Assembly (NCBI RefSeq): GCF_013450295.1
Contig: NZ_SKBR01000002.1
Coordinates: forward strand, 62,001-126,000
Length of the DNA stretch: 64,000 nucleotides
Source of the DNA: Streptomyces sp. AJS327
Lineage (GTDB): Bacteria; Actinomycetota; Actinomycetes; Streptomycetales; Streptomycetaceae
Direction: 5' to 3'
A program made the position numbers and the translations under genes. A model generated the notes under the pieces. It made no database searches and was not told the origin of the DNA. It saw only the letters and a list, made by a program, of their open reading frames with translations. Below are positions 20,947 through 29,734 of this stretch, piece after piece. How positions within the stretch are numbered: the first letter of the stretch is position 1; every line of letters starts with the position of its first letter.

Positions 20947-22290
20947 ATGCCCCCACCCTGCCGTGTCGCCGTGATCGGCGCGGGCGCCGCCGGTCTGGCC
21001 ACCGTCAAGGCGCTCCTCGACGCGGGCGCGCGGCCCGTGGCCTACGAGCGGGGGGACCGGCCGGGCGGCCTGTGGGCGCGGGACAACTCCAGCGGACTGT
21101 CGCCCGCGTACGCCTCGCTGCACCTGAACACCAGCAGACGCCGTACCGAGTTCGCCGACCTCCCGATGCCCGCGCACTGGCCCGACTACCCCTCCGCCGA
21201 CCTGGTCGCCGGCTACCTCGCCGACTACGCCGAGCGGTTCGGCCTCACCCGGCACATCCGCTACGGCGCCACCGTGACCGCCGTCGAACGGGACCCGGAC
21301 GGCTGGACCGTGACCGCCGGGGACAGCGAGCGGTTCGACGCCGTCGTCGTCGCCAACGGCCACAACTGGGACGCCCGCTGGCCCGACCCCGCCTACCCGG
21401 GCGACTTCGGTGGCCGCCAGCTGCACGCCCACGACTACCGCACCCCGGAGGTTTTCCGCGACCGCCGCGTCCTCGTCGTCGGCATGGGCAACTCCGCGAT
21501 GGACATCGCCGTCGACGCCTCCCACGTCGCCCGCGGCCCCGTCCTGCTCTCCGCCCGGCGCGGGGTGCACATCGTCCCCAAGTACCTCTTCGGACGGCCC
21601 TCCGACGCCACCGGCGGCGCCCTCGCCGCGCTGCCCTGGCGGCTGCGCCAGCGCCTCGCCGAGACGATGCTGCGGCTCGCCGTCGGCAGCCCCCGGCGCT
21701 ACGGGCTGCCCGCGCCGGAGGGCGGCCTGTTCCAGAACCACCCCACGATCAGCGACACCATCCTGCACCGCCTCACCCACGGCGAGGTGGCCGCGCGCCC
21801 CGGGGTCGACCGCCTCGCCGGGGACCGCGTCGTCTTCGCCGACGGCCGGGACGAGCCCGTCGACGTGATCGTGTGGGCGACCGGATACCGCGTCACCATC
21901 CCCTTCCTGTCCGAGCGCTGGCTCGGCGGCGACCCCGAGCGACTCCCGCTCTACCAGCGGGTCTTCCACCTCGACGACCCGAGCCTGTGCTTCGTGGGCC
22001 TGATGCAGTCCACCGGCGCCGCCCTGCCCGTCGTCGAGGCCCAGGCCCGGCTGGCCGCCGCCCACCTCGGCGGCGCCTACGCCCTGCCGTCCCCCGAGCG
22101 GCGGCGGCGCGCCACGGACCGCGCCCTGCGCGCCGCCGTCGCGCGGTGGGGCGACCGGCGACCGGCCATGCGTATCGACTTCGACCAGTACGTGGCGGAC
22201 GTGCCGCGCGAGATCGCCGCGGGCCGCGCCCGACTGCGGCGCGGCGCACGGCCGTTCACCCCCGCCACCCAGGACAGGAGCGCAGTGTGA
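20947..22290 (+). CDS. Flavin-containing monooxygenase (FMO/Baeyer-Villiger type)
   Basis: A 447-residue class B flavoprotein monooxygenase. ATG 20947 follows GAGGAG; the GTG at 20881 would add 22 low-complexity residues. Visible motifs: FAD loop GAGAAG (about residues 12-17), the FMO fingerprint FxGxxxHxxxY (F-GG-RQL-H-AHD-Y, about 158-168), NADPH loop GMGNSAMD (about 180), and the C-terminal ATGY motif (VWATGYR, about 315). Such enzymes use NADPH and O2 to oxygenate soft nucleophiles or to insert oxygen next to ketones. The stop TGA overlaps the GTG of the SDR gene, so the two are translationally coupled. The substrate is unknown. Confidence 0.93.
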   Translation: MPPPCRVAVIGAGAAGLATVKALLDAGARPVAYERGDRPGGLWARDNSSGLSPAYASLHLNTSRRRTEFADLPMPAHWPDYPSADLVAGYLADYAERFGLTRHIRYGATVTAVERDPDGWTVTAGDSERFDAVVVANGHNWDARWPDPAYPGDFGGRQLHAHDYRTPEVFRDRRVLVVGMGNSAMDIAVDASHVARGPVLLSARRGVHIVPKYLFGRPSDATGGALAALPWRLRQRLAETMLRLAVGSPRRYGLPAPEGGLFQNHPTISDTILHRLTHGEVAARPGVDRLAGDRVVFADGRDEPVDVIVWATGYRVTIPFLSERWLGGDPERLPLYQRVFHLDDPSLCFVGLMQSTGAALPVVEAQARLAAAHLGGAYALPSPERRRRATDRALRAAVARWGDRRPAMRIDFDQYVADVPREIAAGRARLRRGARPFTPATQDRSAV

Positions 22291-23129
22291 GCACCCTCCC
22301 CCGCACCCGGCGGGACGCCAGGGGACTGCGCGTCCTCGTCACCGGCGCCTCCGGCACCTTCGGCCGCGCGATCTGCGCGCGCCTCGCCAGCCAGGGAGCC
22401 CGCGTCGTGGGCCTCGACCTGGCGCCCGGCGATGACGAACCGGTCGAGGTGCTGCCCTGCGACCTCACCGACGACACCGACGTGTCCACCAACGTGGCCG
22501 CCGCCCTCGACCGGCTCGGCGGACTCGACCTGCTGATCAACAACGCCGGTGTCGGCGGACCGGCGCCCGCCGAGCACCCGCCCTCGGCCGAGGTGCGCCG
22601 CCAGCTCGACGTCAACCTGCTCGGCACCTGGCGGACCACCGCCGCCTGCGTGGACGCGCTGGTCGCCGCCCGGGGCCGGGTCGTCATCGTCTCCTCGCGG
22701 ATGGCGGTGATGCAGCTGCCGCTCGCCGCCGCCTACGGGGCCTCGAAACGGGCGCTCGTCGCCTACGCCGACGCGCTGCGCCTGGAGATCGGCACCCACG
22801 TCGGCGTCACCTGCGTCTACCCCTCGGCGGTGCGCAGCCCCATCCACGACTCGACCGCCGCCGCCGGACTCTCCCTGGAGGGCATGAGCGCCTACGAGCC
22901 GCTGGACGGCGTCGTCGACACGGTGCTCCGCGCCGGCCTCGCCCGCCGGGCCCGCCGCGACCTGACCACGACCCGGCGCGGCGCCGCCGAGTTCTTCCTC
23001 GCCCGCCACCTGCCCCGGCTCACCGACCGCGTCATCGCCCGCACCCTCGCGGCCCGGGTACGCGGCGACGCCTTCGACGGAGCCGCACCTGCCGCCGGGG
23101 TCGTCCGGCGCCATCGGGCCGCGCCGTGA
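22287..23129 (+). CDS. Short-chain dehydrogenase/reductase
   Basis: A 280-residue NAD(P)-dependent oxidoreductase. The GTG start overlaps the preceding stop as GTGA. It has the Rossmann loop TGASGTFG, the NNAG motif, Ser in IVSSRM and the catalytic YGASK. A basic C-terminal extension of about 60 residues (EFFLARHLPRL and onward) may be a membrane-contact helix, as in lipid-acting SDRs. It lies between a flavin monooxygenase and a transporter. One arrangement would be that the SDR makes or removes the ketone or alcohol used by the monooxygenase; this is inference. Confidence 0.93.
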   Translation: MSTLPRTRRDARGLRVLVTGASGTFGRAICARLASQGARVVGLDLAPGDDEPVEVLPCDLTDDTDVSTNVAAALDRLGGLDLLINNAGVGGPAPAEHPPSAEVRRQLDVNLLGTWRTTAACVDALVAARGRVVIVSSRMAVMQLPLAAAYGASKRALVAYADALRLEIGTHVGVTCVYPSAVRSPIHDSTAAAGLSLEGMSAYEPLDGVVDTVLRAGLARRARRDLTTTRRGAAEFFLARHLPRLTDRVIARTLAARVRGDAFDGAAPAAGVVRRHRAAP

Positions 23130-24574
23130 GCACCGCGCCCGCCACGGCGCGCGCCCGCACCGGGGACCTCAGCCGGTACGCCGCCGGATCGGTCGGCATG
23201 GGCCTGTGGGTGACGGTGCCGGGACTGCTGCTCCTCTACTTCCTCACCCAGACCCTCGGCGTCTCCCCGTTCCTCGCCGGGATCACCCTGCTCCTGCCGA
23301 AGATCGTCGACATCGTCGTCCACCCGTTCCTCGGCTCCCGCTCCGACCGCCAGGCCCGCCGCGTCGGGCACCGGCGCGGCATGCTCCGCCACGGGCTGCT
23401 CCTCGCGCTGGCCTGGACCGCCATGTTCACCGTGCCCGGGGGCGTCACCGGAGTGAACGCCGCGCTGTGGGTGGGCTGTTGCTACGTCGCCGGGAACCTG
23501 CTGTTCGCCTGCTTCCAGGTCCCCTACCTGACGACCCCGTCCGACCTGCGCATCGGCTACCACGAACGCACCCGCGTCTTCATGTTCCGGATGGTGTTCC
23601 TCACCCTGGGCCTGCTCGGCGCGGGCGTCACCGCGCCGCTCCTGGTGTCCTCCGGCGAGCGCGGCTCCTACGCGCGGATGGCGCTGCTGCTGGCCGGGGT
23701 CCTGGTGCTGTCCGGGCTGCTCGCCATCTCCGGGGTCCGCGGACTCACCCGCCACTGCGGCTTCCAGCCACCGGCCGCGCGCGCCCACTCGGTCTCCGGC
23801 GACCTCCGGTCGGCCTGGCGGGACCGCGACTTCCGCGCGCTGCTCCTCTCGTACCTCCTCACCGGCACGACCACCCACCTGTTCCTCGCGGCCGTGCCCT
23901 TCTACACCCAGTACGTGCTGCACGACCGTTCCCTCACGGCCGTGCTGATGGGCGCCTTCCTCGTCCCGGCCACCGCCGTCGGGCCGCTGTGGCTGCGGCT
24001 GTCCCGCAGGACCGGGAAACAGCGCGGACTGCTCGCGGCGCAGGGCCTGTTCCTCGCCGGATCCCTCGCCCTGCTGCCCGGCCGGAGCCTCGGCACGGTG
24101 GGGATCGTCGCCGTGGTCGCCGTGATGGGCACGGCGTTCGCGGGCCTCCAGCTCTTCGCCTTCTCGATGCTCCCCGACGTCATCGCAGCGGCGAAGGAAC
24201 GGGGCACCGCCGAGGCGGGCGCCTACACCGGGGTGTGGACGGCGACCGAGGCGACCGGCACGGCGGTCGGCCCGTACGCGTACTCCGCCGTCCTCGCCGT
24301 CGCCGGGTTCAGCTCGGCGACGGAGGGGGCCACCGTCGCGCAAACCTCCACCGCGCTGACGGCGCTGCTGTGGGGGTTCACGGTGCTTCCCGCCGTGCTC
24401 ATGGCGGGCGCCGTCGTCTGCCAGCTGGGGTACCGGCTCGACCGGCGCGCTGAGGCGGGCCCAGACCCCGCCCCGCCCCCCGTACCCGCCGACGCCACAC
24501 CGCCGCCCCTCCCACCCACCCCCGGCGACGGGCCCCGGCGGACCCGCGCCCCGCTCCGCGAGAAGGAGAGCTGA
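23126..24574 (+). CDS. GPH/MFS family cation symporter
   Basis: A 482-residue membrane transporter with about twelve hydrophobic segments, starting at GTG 23126 (GTGA overlap with the SDR stop). The N-terminal half carries the MFS_2/GPH layout: LLLPKIVDIVVHPFLGSRSD followed by a basic loop (RRVGHRRGM), which corresponds to the conserved D-P-xxG-xxSDR-x-G/RRxRRP region of glycoside-pentoside-hexuronide symporters. The C-terminus ends in a proline-rich cytosolic tail. It probably moves the substrate or product of the operon's enzymes; the chemistry of that compound is not visible from sequence. Confidence 0.88.
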   Translation: MSTAPATARARTGDLSRYAAGSVGMGLWVTVPGLLLLYFLTQTLGVSPFLAGITLLLPKIVDIVVHPFLGSRSDRQARRVGHRRGMLRHGLLLALAWTAMFTVPGGVTGVNAALWVGCCYVAGNLLFACFQVPYLTTPSDLRIGYHERTRVFMFRMVFLTLGLLGAGVTAPLLVSSGERGSYARMALLLAGVLVLSGLLAISGVRGLTRHCGFQPPAARAHSVSGDLRSAWRDRDFRALLLSYLLTGTTTHLFLAAVPFYTQYVLHDRSLTAVLMGAFLVPATAVGPLWLRLSRRTGKQRGLLAAQGLFLAGSLALLPGRSLGTVGIVAVVAVMGTAFAGLQLFAFSMLPDVIAAAKERGTAEAGAYTGVWTATEATGTAVGPYAYSAVLAVAGFSSATEGATVAQTSTALTALLWGFTVLPAVLMAGAVVCQLGYRLDRRAEAGPDPAPPPVPADATPPPLPPTPGDGPRRTRAPLREKES

Positions 24575-24576
24575 CC

Positions 24577-25239
24577 ATGCCGGTCCCGCTCGTGGTCTTC
24601 GCCGTCCTGGCCGCCGCCGACCTCACGGCGGTGATGGCGGACTGGCCCGTCCTGGAGTGGTGCGCCAAGCCGCTGCTGGCCCCCGTGCTCGCCCTCCACC
24701 TGTGGCGGACGACCGGCCGCCGGCACCCGCACGTCCTGGCCGGACTCGGCTTCGCCACCGCCGGTGACGTGGCCCTGCTGCTGCCCGGCGCGGTCGCGTT
24801 CGTCGTCGGCCTGCTGTTCTTCCTGGGAGCCCAGCTGTGCTGGATCACGGCGTTCGTCCGCGCCGGTGCCGTCGGTCACCTGCGGGCGCGCCGCCCGCTG
24901 TGCGCCGCGTACCTGCTGGCCTGGGTGGTGGCCTGCGCCGCGCTGGCGCCCGCGCTCGGGCCCGCGCTGGGCACCGCGGTGACCGGGTACGCGCTGGCGC
25001 TGCTCACCATGGCGCTGACCGCGCACGTCCTGGGGACCGCCGCGGCCTGGGGCGGGCTGGTCTTCGTCGTCTCCGACCTGCTGATCGGACTCGGCGTCGC
25101 CGGGCTCGGCTTCCCCGGGCGGGGCGCCCTGGTCATGCTGACGTACTGCGCGGCGCTGGCCCTGCTGACCCTCGCGTTCTCCGGGGTACGGACGCCCCCG
25201 CCGGACCGGACGGGGACAGCCCACCCGGCCGGGGCCTGA
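24577..25239 (+). CDS. YhhN/TMEM86 family membrane protein (lysoplasmalogenase-like)
   Basis: A 220-residue protein made almost wholly of hydrophobic helices (about eight). It starts 2 nt after the transporter stop, with GAAGGAGAG as ribosome binding site. The layout LEWCAKPLLAPVLALHLWRTT..GLGFATAGDVALLL matches the YhhN family, where a KP motif and a following Asp are conserved. Animal and some bacterial members hydrolyse the vinyl-ether bond of lysoplasmalogens. Its place as the last gene of a monooxygenase-SDR operon suggests ether-lipid or aldehyde chemistry, but this is only inference. Confidence 0.82.
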   Translation: MPVPLVVFAVLAAADLTAVMADWPVLEWCAKPLLAPVLALHLWRTTGRRHPHVLAGLGFATAGDVALLLPGAVAFVVGLLFFLGAQLCWITAFVRAGAVGHLRARRPLCAAYLLAWVVACAALAPALGPALGTAVTGYALALLTMALTAHVLGTAAAWGGLVFVVSDLLIGLGVAGLGFPGRGALVMLTYCAALALLTLAFSGVRTPPPDRTGTAHPAGA

Positions 25240-25370
25240 ACGGGCGGGCCACCACCGGGACCTCGGCCGCCCAGCACGCGGGCCGCCGCCAGCCCGCCGA
25301 GCCGCCCCCACGGCCGCCTCCACCCCCCACCACCGGCCGTGGGGCGGCGCCGAGGGCGGGGCCGCACCCG

Positions 25371-25413
25371 CCGGAGTCCTCCGCGCCCGTGTGACGAGCG
25401 GGGAGGACTCCGG
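25371..25413. terminator. Bidirectional terminator after YhhN and Gfo/Idh genes
   Basis: A perfect 12-bp stem, CCGGAGTCCTCC (25371-25382) with GGAGGACTCCGG (25402-25413), and a 19-nt loop. It sits between two convergent genes, 131 nt after the YhhN stop and 17 nt beyond the Gfo/Idh stop. Confidence 0.75.
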
Positions 25414-25429
25414 AGCTGGCGGCGGGGGT

Positions 25430-26476
25430 TCAGAGGGTGGCCGGTGCGCCGCTCCGCGCGGCTTCCTGGGCCGCCAGCGCGAACGCCAGGACCTCGGCGC
25501 CCTCCTCACCGGTCAGCGACGGGGCGGCGCCGGTCGTCAGCGAGTCGACGAACTGGCGGCCGGAGTCCACGAAGCTGGTCTCCCAGCCCGTGGGCATGTC
25601 GGAGAACCCCTGGGTGCGCCCGTCCCGGTAGAGGACGACGGCCGGGGCGTCGAGCATCCGCCCGTGTCCGCGGGTGACCCAGATGACCCCCCGGGTACCG
25701 GTGATCTCCACCCGGTCGTCCTGCGGGTAGTGGACGGTGTCCAGCTGGAGGTCGGGGGAGTGGACGACCTCCAGGGCGCCGACCTGCCCGCCGCCGTGCT
25801 GCCAGCTGACCATGGACGGGGCGTCCAGCCCGGTCCGGGGGTCCGAGCCGACGAAGGCGTGCACCCGCTCGGGAAGGCCGAGGAAGTGCCAGGCGATGGC
25901 GAACTTGTGGTGCCCGTCGTCGAAGACGAGGGGGCCGCCCCCGCACTTCTCGGGGTCGACGCGCCACGCCTGGGCGGCGGCCGGAACGTCCCAGGAGGTG
26001 GGGCTCCAGCCGGGGTTCGACTTGATCCGGATGCTCAGCACGTCCCCGATCTCCCCGTTGTCCACCAGCTCCTTGGCCCGGACCACCGGCGGGTAGAACA
26101 CGAAGTTCTCGAAGACCTTGAAGGTGACGCCGCGCTCGCGGGCCCGCCCCACCATCGCCTCCGCCTCCGCCAGGGACAGCGCCATCGGCTTCTGGAGGGA
26201 CACGTGACGGCCGCTGTCCATCGCGTCGAGGGCGATGGGCGCGTGCAGGTGGTGCGGCACGAGGATCTCGACCGCGTCCACGTCGGAGCGGGCGAGGAGG
26301 TCCCGGTAGTCCTCGTGCCGACCGGACGCGGGCACGCCCCACGCCTCGCCCCGCTCCGCGAGGTTGCCGCGGTCCGGGTCGGCGATCGCGACCACCGTGG
26401 CGTCGGGGTGCTCCAGGTACGCGCGCGCGTGCAGGTCCGAGATCCGGCCGCAGCCGATGATTCCAATACGGGGCAT
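25430..26476 (-). CDS. Gfo/Idh/MocA family sugar oxidoreductase
   Basis: A 348-residue NAD(P)-dependent dehydrogenase. The N-terminal Rossmann domain has GIIGCGRIS and the usual EKP motif appears as LQKPMAL near residue 95. The C-terminal GFO/IDH alpha-beta domain has a likely catalytic His in GGGPLVFDDGHHKFAI (about residues 180-190). It is the last gene of the operon that starts at 35776, 33 nt after the second permease. Family members oxidise sugars or inositols at the ring carbon, giving a lactone or ketone. It may perform the entry oxidation of the imported sugar. Confidence 0.93.
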   Translation of the reverse strand: MPRIGIIGCGRISDLHARAYLEHPDATVVAIADPDRGNLAERGEAWGVPASGRHEDYRDLLARSDVDAVEILVPHHLHAPIALDAMDSGRHVSLQKPMALSLAEAEAMVGRARERGVTFKVFENFVFYPPVVRAKELVDNGEIGDVLSIRIKSNPGWSPTSWDVPAAAQAWRVDPEKCGGGPLVFDDGHHKFAIAWHFLGLPERVHAFVGSDPRTGLDAPSMVSWQHGGGQVGALEVVHSPDLQLDTVHYPQDDRVEITGTRGVIWVTRGHGRMLDAPAVVLYRDGRTQGFSDMPTGWETSFVDSGRQFVDSLTTGAAPSLTGEEGAEVLAFALAAQEAARSGAPATL

Positions 26477-26509
26477 GGTTGGGTTCCTTGTCGGTTGAGC
26501 GGTGAGAGG

Positions 26510-27430
26510 TCAGCCCTTGACCGCCCCGGCGGTGAGGCCGCGGACGAAGTGCTTCTGGAAGACGATGTAGACGAGGAGGGTGGGGAGGCTGGCGAGGACG
26601 GCCATCGCCGCCTGGGTTCCGTAGGCGACCGAGAACCGCCCCTGGAGCGAGAGGATCCCCACCATGACCGTGCGGGTCTCCTCCGAGCTGGTGAACACCA
26701 GCGGGTAGAGGAAGTCGTTCCAGATGAAGGTGAACTGGAGGGTCGCCAGCGTGGCGAGCGCGGGCCGGGCCAGCGGCATCGCGAGGGACAGCAGGATGCG
26801 CGGCTCGCTCGCGCCGTCGACCAGACCGGCCTCGCGCAGGGAGTCCGGAACGTTCTGGAAGAAGTTGCGCATCACCAGCGTGCACAGGGACATCCCGTAA
26901 CCGCTGTGCACGATGATCATCGGCCACAGGGTGTCGTAGAGCCCGCTGGCGCTGAACAGCTTGAACAGCGGGAGCAGCAGGATCTGCGGGGGGACGAACA
27001 GCCCGGCCACGAAGAACAGCGTGATCAGCTGCGAGCCGCGCGGACGGAGCTTCGCGACCGTGTAGCCGACCAGCGAGCCGAGGACGATCGAGATGACGGC
27101 CGCCGGTATCGACACCAGCACGGAGTTGAGCAGGTACGTGCCGGCGTTGCCCGACCTCCACGCCTGGAGGTAGTTGTCCGTGGTGAGGTCGCCGGTGGGC
27201 GCCCACAGGCCGTTCGCCGCGATGTCGGTGTTGGACTTCAGGGAGGTCCACAGCACGCCCAGCGCCGGTGCGAGGAACAGGACGCTGAGGAGCAGCATCA
27301 CGATCGTGGTGGTGAGGCGCCCCCCGCGCTCCTTCCCGGTCGCGCTCTCCGGCGACGACGGGGTGGCCTTCCTTCCCGGCCTTCCCAGCCTTCCCGGCTT
27401 TCCCGGGCCCGGAGTGACAACGTCAGCCAT
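26510..27430 (-). CDS. ABC sugar transporter permease, MalG type
   Basis: A 306-residue permease with six membrane segments. The EAA loop that docks the ATPase is visible as EAGLVDGASEPRILLSLAMP (about residues 205-224). The cytoplasmic N-terminus has a short proline/glycine/arginine-rich tract (GPGKPGRLGRPGRK) encoded by a run of CCTTCCCGG-like units. It overlaps the upstream permease gene by 8 nt. No ATPase gene is near; Streptomyces commonly use a shared ATPase (MsiK) for such importers. Confidence 0.95.
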   Translation of the reverse strand: MADVVTPGPGKPGRLGRPGRKATPSSPESATGKERGGRLTTTIVMLLLSVLFLAPALGVLWTSLKSNTDIAANGLWAPTGDLTTDNYLQAWRSGNAGTYLLNSVLVSIPAAVISIVLGSLVGYTVAKLRPRGSQLITLFFVAGLFVPPQILLLPLFKLFSASGLYDTLWPMIIVHSGYGMSLCTLVMRNFFQNVPDSLREAGLVDGASEPRILLSLAMPLARPALATLATLQFTFIWNDFLYPLVFTSSEETRTVMVGILSLQGRFSVAYGTQAAMAVLASLPTLLVYIVFQKHFVRGLTAGAVKG

Positions 27431-28304
27431 TCTCCTTCTCCTTACGGTTCATCCAGCCGAAGAAGAGGCCGATGGTCACCAGGGTGAGGACGAACAGAAC
27501 GACCGCCACGGCACTGGCGTAGCCGAATTCGTAGGTCTTGAATCCGACCCTGTACATGAATGCCGCCAGCGTCTCGGTCTCCCGGAAGGGGCCGCCCTGC
27601 GTCATGATGTAGATGATGTCGAAACTCTTGAGTGCGTTGATCACCGAGAGGGAGATCACCACGGTGAACGCGGGGCGCAGGGCGGGGATCACCACATGGC
27701 GCAGCTGCTGCCGCGCCGAGGCGCCGTCCATCCGCGCGGCCTCGATCAGCTCCGCCGGAACCGCGGTGAGACCGGCCAGGAAGACCACCATGGACAGGGC
27801 GACCTGCTGCCAGCACCAGGCCAGCAGCACCGCCCAGAGCGCCAGGTCCGGATCCGCGAGCCACGCCTGCTGCCAGGAGGAGAGCCCCACCGCACCCAGG
27901 GCGAGGTTGAGCAGGCCGTCCTCCGGGCGGAAGATCCAGAACCACACCTGTCCCACGACCACGAGGGAGAGCGCGACCGGGAGGAAGAACAGCGACTTGA
28001 TGACCCGGTGCAGCCGGATGACCCGGTTGAGTCCGAGGGCCAGCGCCAGGCCCACGGCCGTGGGCACGACGACGGCCACGACGGTCCACAGGCCGGTGTT
28101 CGTCAGCGCGTTCCAGAAGTAGGGGTCGGCGCCGATGTCCTGGTAGTTGCGCAGCCCGACGAACGGGCTGTCACCACCGACCGCTTTCCAGTCGGTCAGG
28201 CTGTAGTAGAAGGAGTAGAGGGCAGGGCCTACTACGGCTATCGCGTAGGTGATGAGCGGCAGCAACAGGAATGCCCAAACCCAGCCGGTGCGTCGCAACG
28301 ACAT
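27423..28304 (-). CDS. ABC sugar transporter permease, MalF type
   Basis: A 293-residue permease with six membrane segments, starting MSLRRTGWVWAFLL. The EAA motif reads EAARMDGASARQQLRHVVIP (about residues 185-205). It pairs with the MalG-type subunit, whose gene it overlaps by 8 nt. The 155-nt gap before it contains a 9-bp tandem repeat, the longest break in the operon. Confidence 0.95.
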   Translation of the reverse strand: MSLRRTGWVWAFLLLPLITYAIAVVGPALYSFYYSLTDWKAVGGDSPFVGLRNYQDIGADPYFWNALTNTGLWTVVAVVVPTAVGLALALGLNRVIRLHRVIKSLFFLPVALSLVVVGQVWFWIFRPEDGLLNLALGAVGLSSWQQAWLADPDLALWAVLLAWCWQQVALSMVVFLAGLTAVPAELIEAARMDGASARQQLRHVVIPALRPAFTVVISLSVINALKSFDIIYIMTQGGPFRETETLAAFMYRVGFKTYEFGYASAVAVVLFVLTLVTIGLFFGWMNRKEKENG

Positions 28305-28362
28305 ATTTCCTCCCCATTCCTGTTCGAGTACGGATAAGGGCAGCTTCGGGTACGGATAGGAA

Positions 28363-28398
28363 TTCGGTGAGTTCGCTGAGTTCGGTCAGTCCGGTGAG
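28363..28398. repeat. Tandem 9-bp repeat, four copies
   Basis: Four adjacent 9-mers: TTCGGTGAG, TTCGCTGAG, TTCGGTCAG and TCCGGTGAG. They lie in the untranslated gap between the solute-binding protein and the MalF-type permease. A TACGGATA element also occurs twice just beside them (28329-28336 and 28351-28358). Confidence 0.75.
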
Positions 28399-28459
28399 CG
28401 CAGCGAAAGGAGAAAGTGATGAGCGCGGGAGGCGCCGACCGGGGTTTCCGGGATGGCGG

Positions 28460-29734
28460 CTACTTCTGGAAGGTGCGCTCGGAGGCCGCCTGGGCGTCCT
28501 TGAGGTTCTGCTCAAGGGTCGACGGGTCGTGCACGAACTTCGCGATCGCGTTAAGGCCCTCGTCCGACATCTCGGGGGGCGTGGCGAGGTCGTAGTTGAA
28601 GACGAACGTCGAGGAGTCCTCGACCTCCTTGGCGGCCTTGCGCACCACGGAGTTCCGCTGGGAGATGTCGGCGTTCCTGTTGGGCGGCAGGGCACCCTCG
28701 CCCTCGGCCATGATCTCCTGCGCGCGGGGGCCGGCCAGGCAGCCGAGGACCTTCTTCGCCTCGGTGGGGTGCGCGGCACCCGTCCCCACGGCCCACCCGT
28801 CGACGGGGCCCAGCGCGGCCTGCGGCACGCCCGGTGTCACCTCGGGGAAGGGGAACATGTCGTAGCCCTTGCCCGGGGAGATCTTGTTCCCGTCCCAGTA
28901 CCCGGTGATCCACGTCCCGTTGAGGGTCATGGCCGCCTCGCCCTTGGCCACCTGGTCGGCGGCGTCGGGCCAGTCGACACCGTTGGCGCTCCTGTTGAAG
29001 TACCCCTTGTCGAAGAGGTCCCGCCACATCCCGAACGCCTTCTTGACCTGGGGGTCCGTGTAGGAGGCCCGGCCGGTCATCAGCTTCTCGCGGTACTCCG
29101 GCCCCGCGGTCCGCAGGAGCAGGTAGTCGAACCAGAACTGGGCGGGCCACTGGGCCTTGGCGCCCAGCGCGAAGGGGGTGATGCCGACGGACTTCAACTT
29201 GGCGGCCGCGTCCATGAGTTCGTCCCAGGTGCGCGGCGTCTCGGTGATCCCGGCCTTGGCCAGCGCCTTCGGGTTGTAGAACATGCCGACGTAGTGGTAG
29301 TCGAACGGCACCAGGTACTTGTGGCCGTCGTAGTCGGCCGAGGCGTCGGCGAGCGACTTGGGGACGGACCTGTCCAGTCCGTACTGCTCCCAGACGTCGT
29401 CGAGCGGGGTCAGCCGCTCCTGGTCCACCAGGTACTGGGTCTTCGCGCCCGCCCAGTACGAGAACACGTCCGGCGGACTGCCCCCGGCGAGCTGTACCTG
29501 TATGGAGTCCTTGTAGGCCTCCTGTTCCACCGGGTCGATCTTGGTCCGTTCGCCGCTCTGCGCGTCGCACAGGGCCCCGATCCGGTCGAAGTGGCCGCCA
29601 CCGACGTCGAAGTAGTGCTTCATCGTCACTTCGCCACTGTCGGAGCCGGTACCGCAGGCGGTCAGGCCGAGCATGGCGGCCGCCAGGGCCACATGCGCCG
29701 CCCGCCGCCCGCGGGGGAATGCATCGCGTCTCAT
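28460..29734 (-). CDS. ABC sugar-binding lipoprotein
   Basis: A 424-residue extracellular solute-binding protein. The basic N-terminus (MRRDAFPRGRRAAH) is followed by a hydrophobic stretch and the lipobox LTACG, so it should be lipid-anchored at the Cys near residue 26. The body is a type 1 sugar-binding protein (QLAGGSPPDVFSYWAG, and MTLNGTWITGYWDG typical of family 1). The ATG overlaps the IclR stop (ATGA), so the receptor is translationally coupled to the regulator. It feeds the two downstream permeases. The sugar cannot be read from sequence; the operon's dehydratase points to a sugar acid or a sugar that is oxidised first. Confidence 0.95.
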   Translation of the reverse strand: MRRDAFPRGRRAAHVALAAAMLGLTACGTGSDSGEVTMKHYFDVGGGHFDRIGALCDAQSGERTKIDPVEQEAYKDSIQVQLAGGSPPDVFSYWAGAKTQYLVDQERLTPLDDVWEQYGLDRSVPKSLADASADYDGHKYLVPFDYHYVGMFYNPKALAKAGITETPRTWDELMDAAAKLKSVGITPFALGAKAQWPAQFWFDYLLLRTAGPEYREKLMTGRASYTDPQVKKAFGMWRDLFDKGYFNRSANGVDWPDAADQVAKGEAAMTLNGTWITGYWDGNKISPGKGYDMFPFPEVTPGVPQAALGPVDGWAVGTGAAHPTEAKKVLGCLAGPRAQEIMAEGEGALPPNRNADISQRNSVVRKAAKEVEDSSTFVFNYDLATPPEMSDEGLNAIAKFVHDPSTLEQNLKDAQAASERTFQK

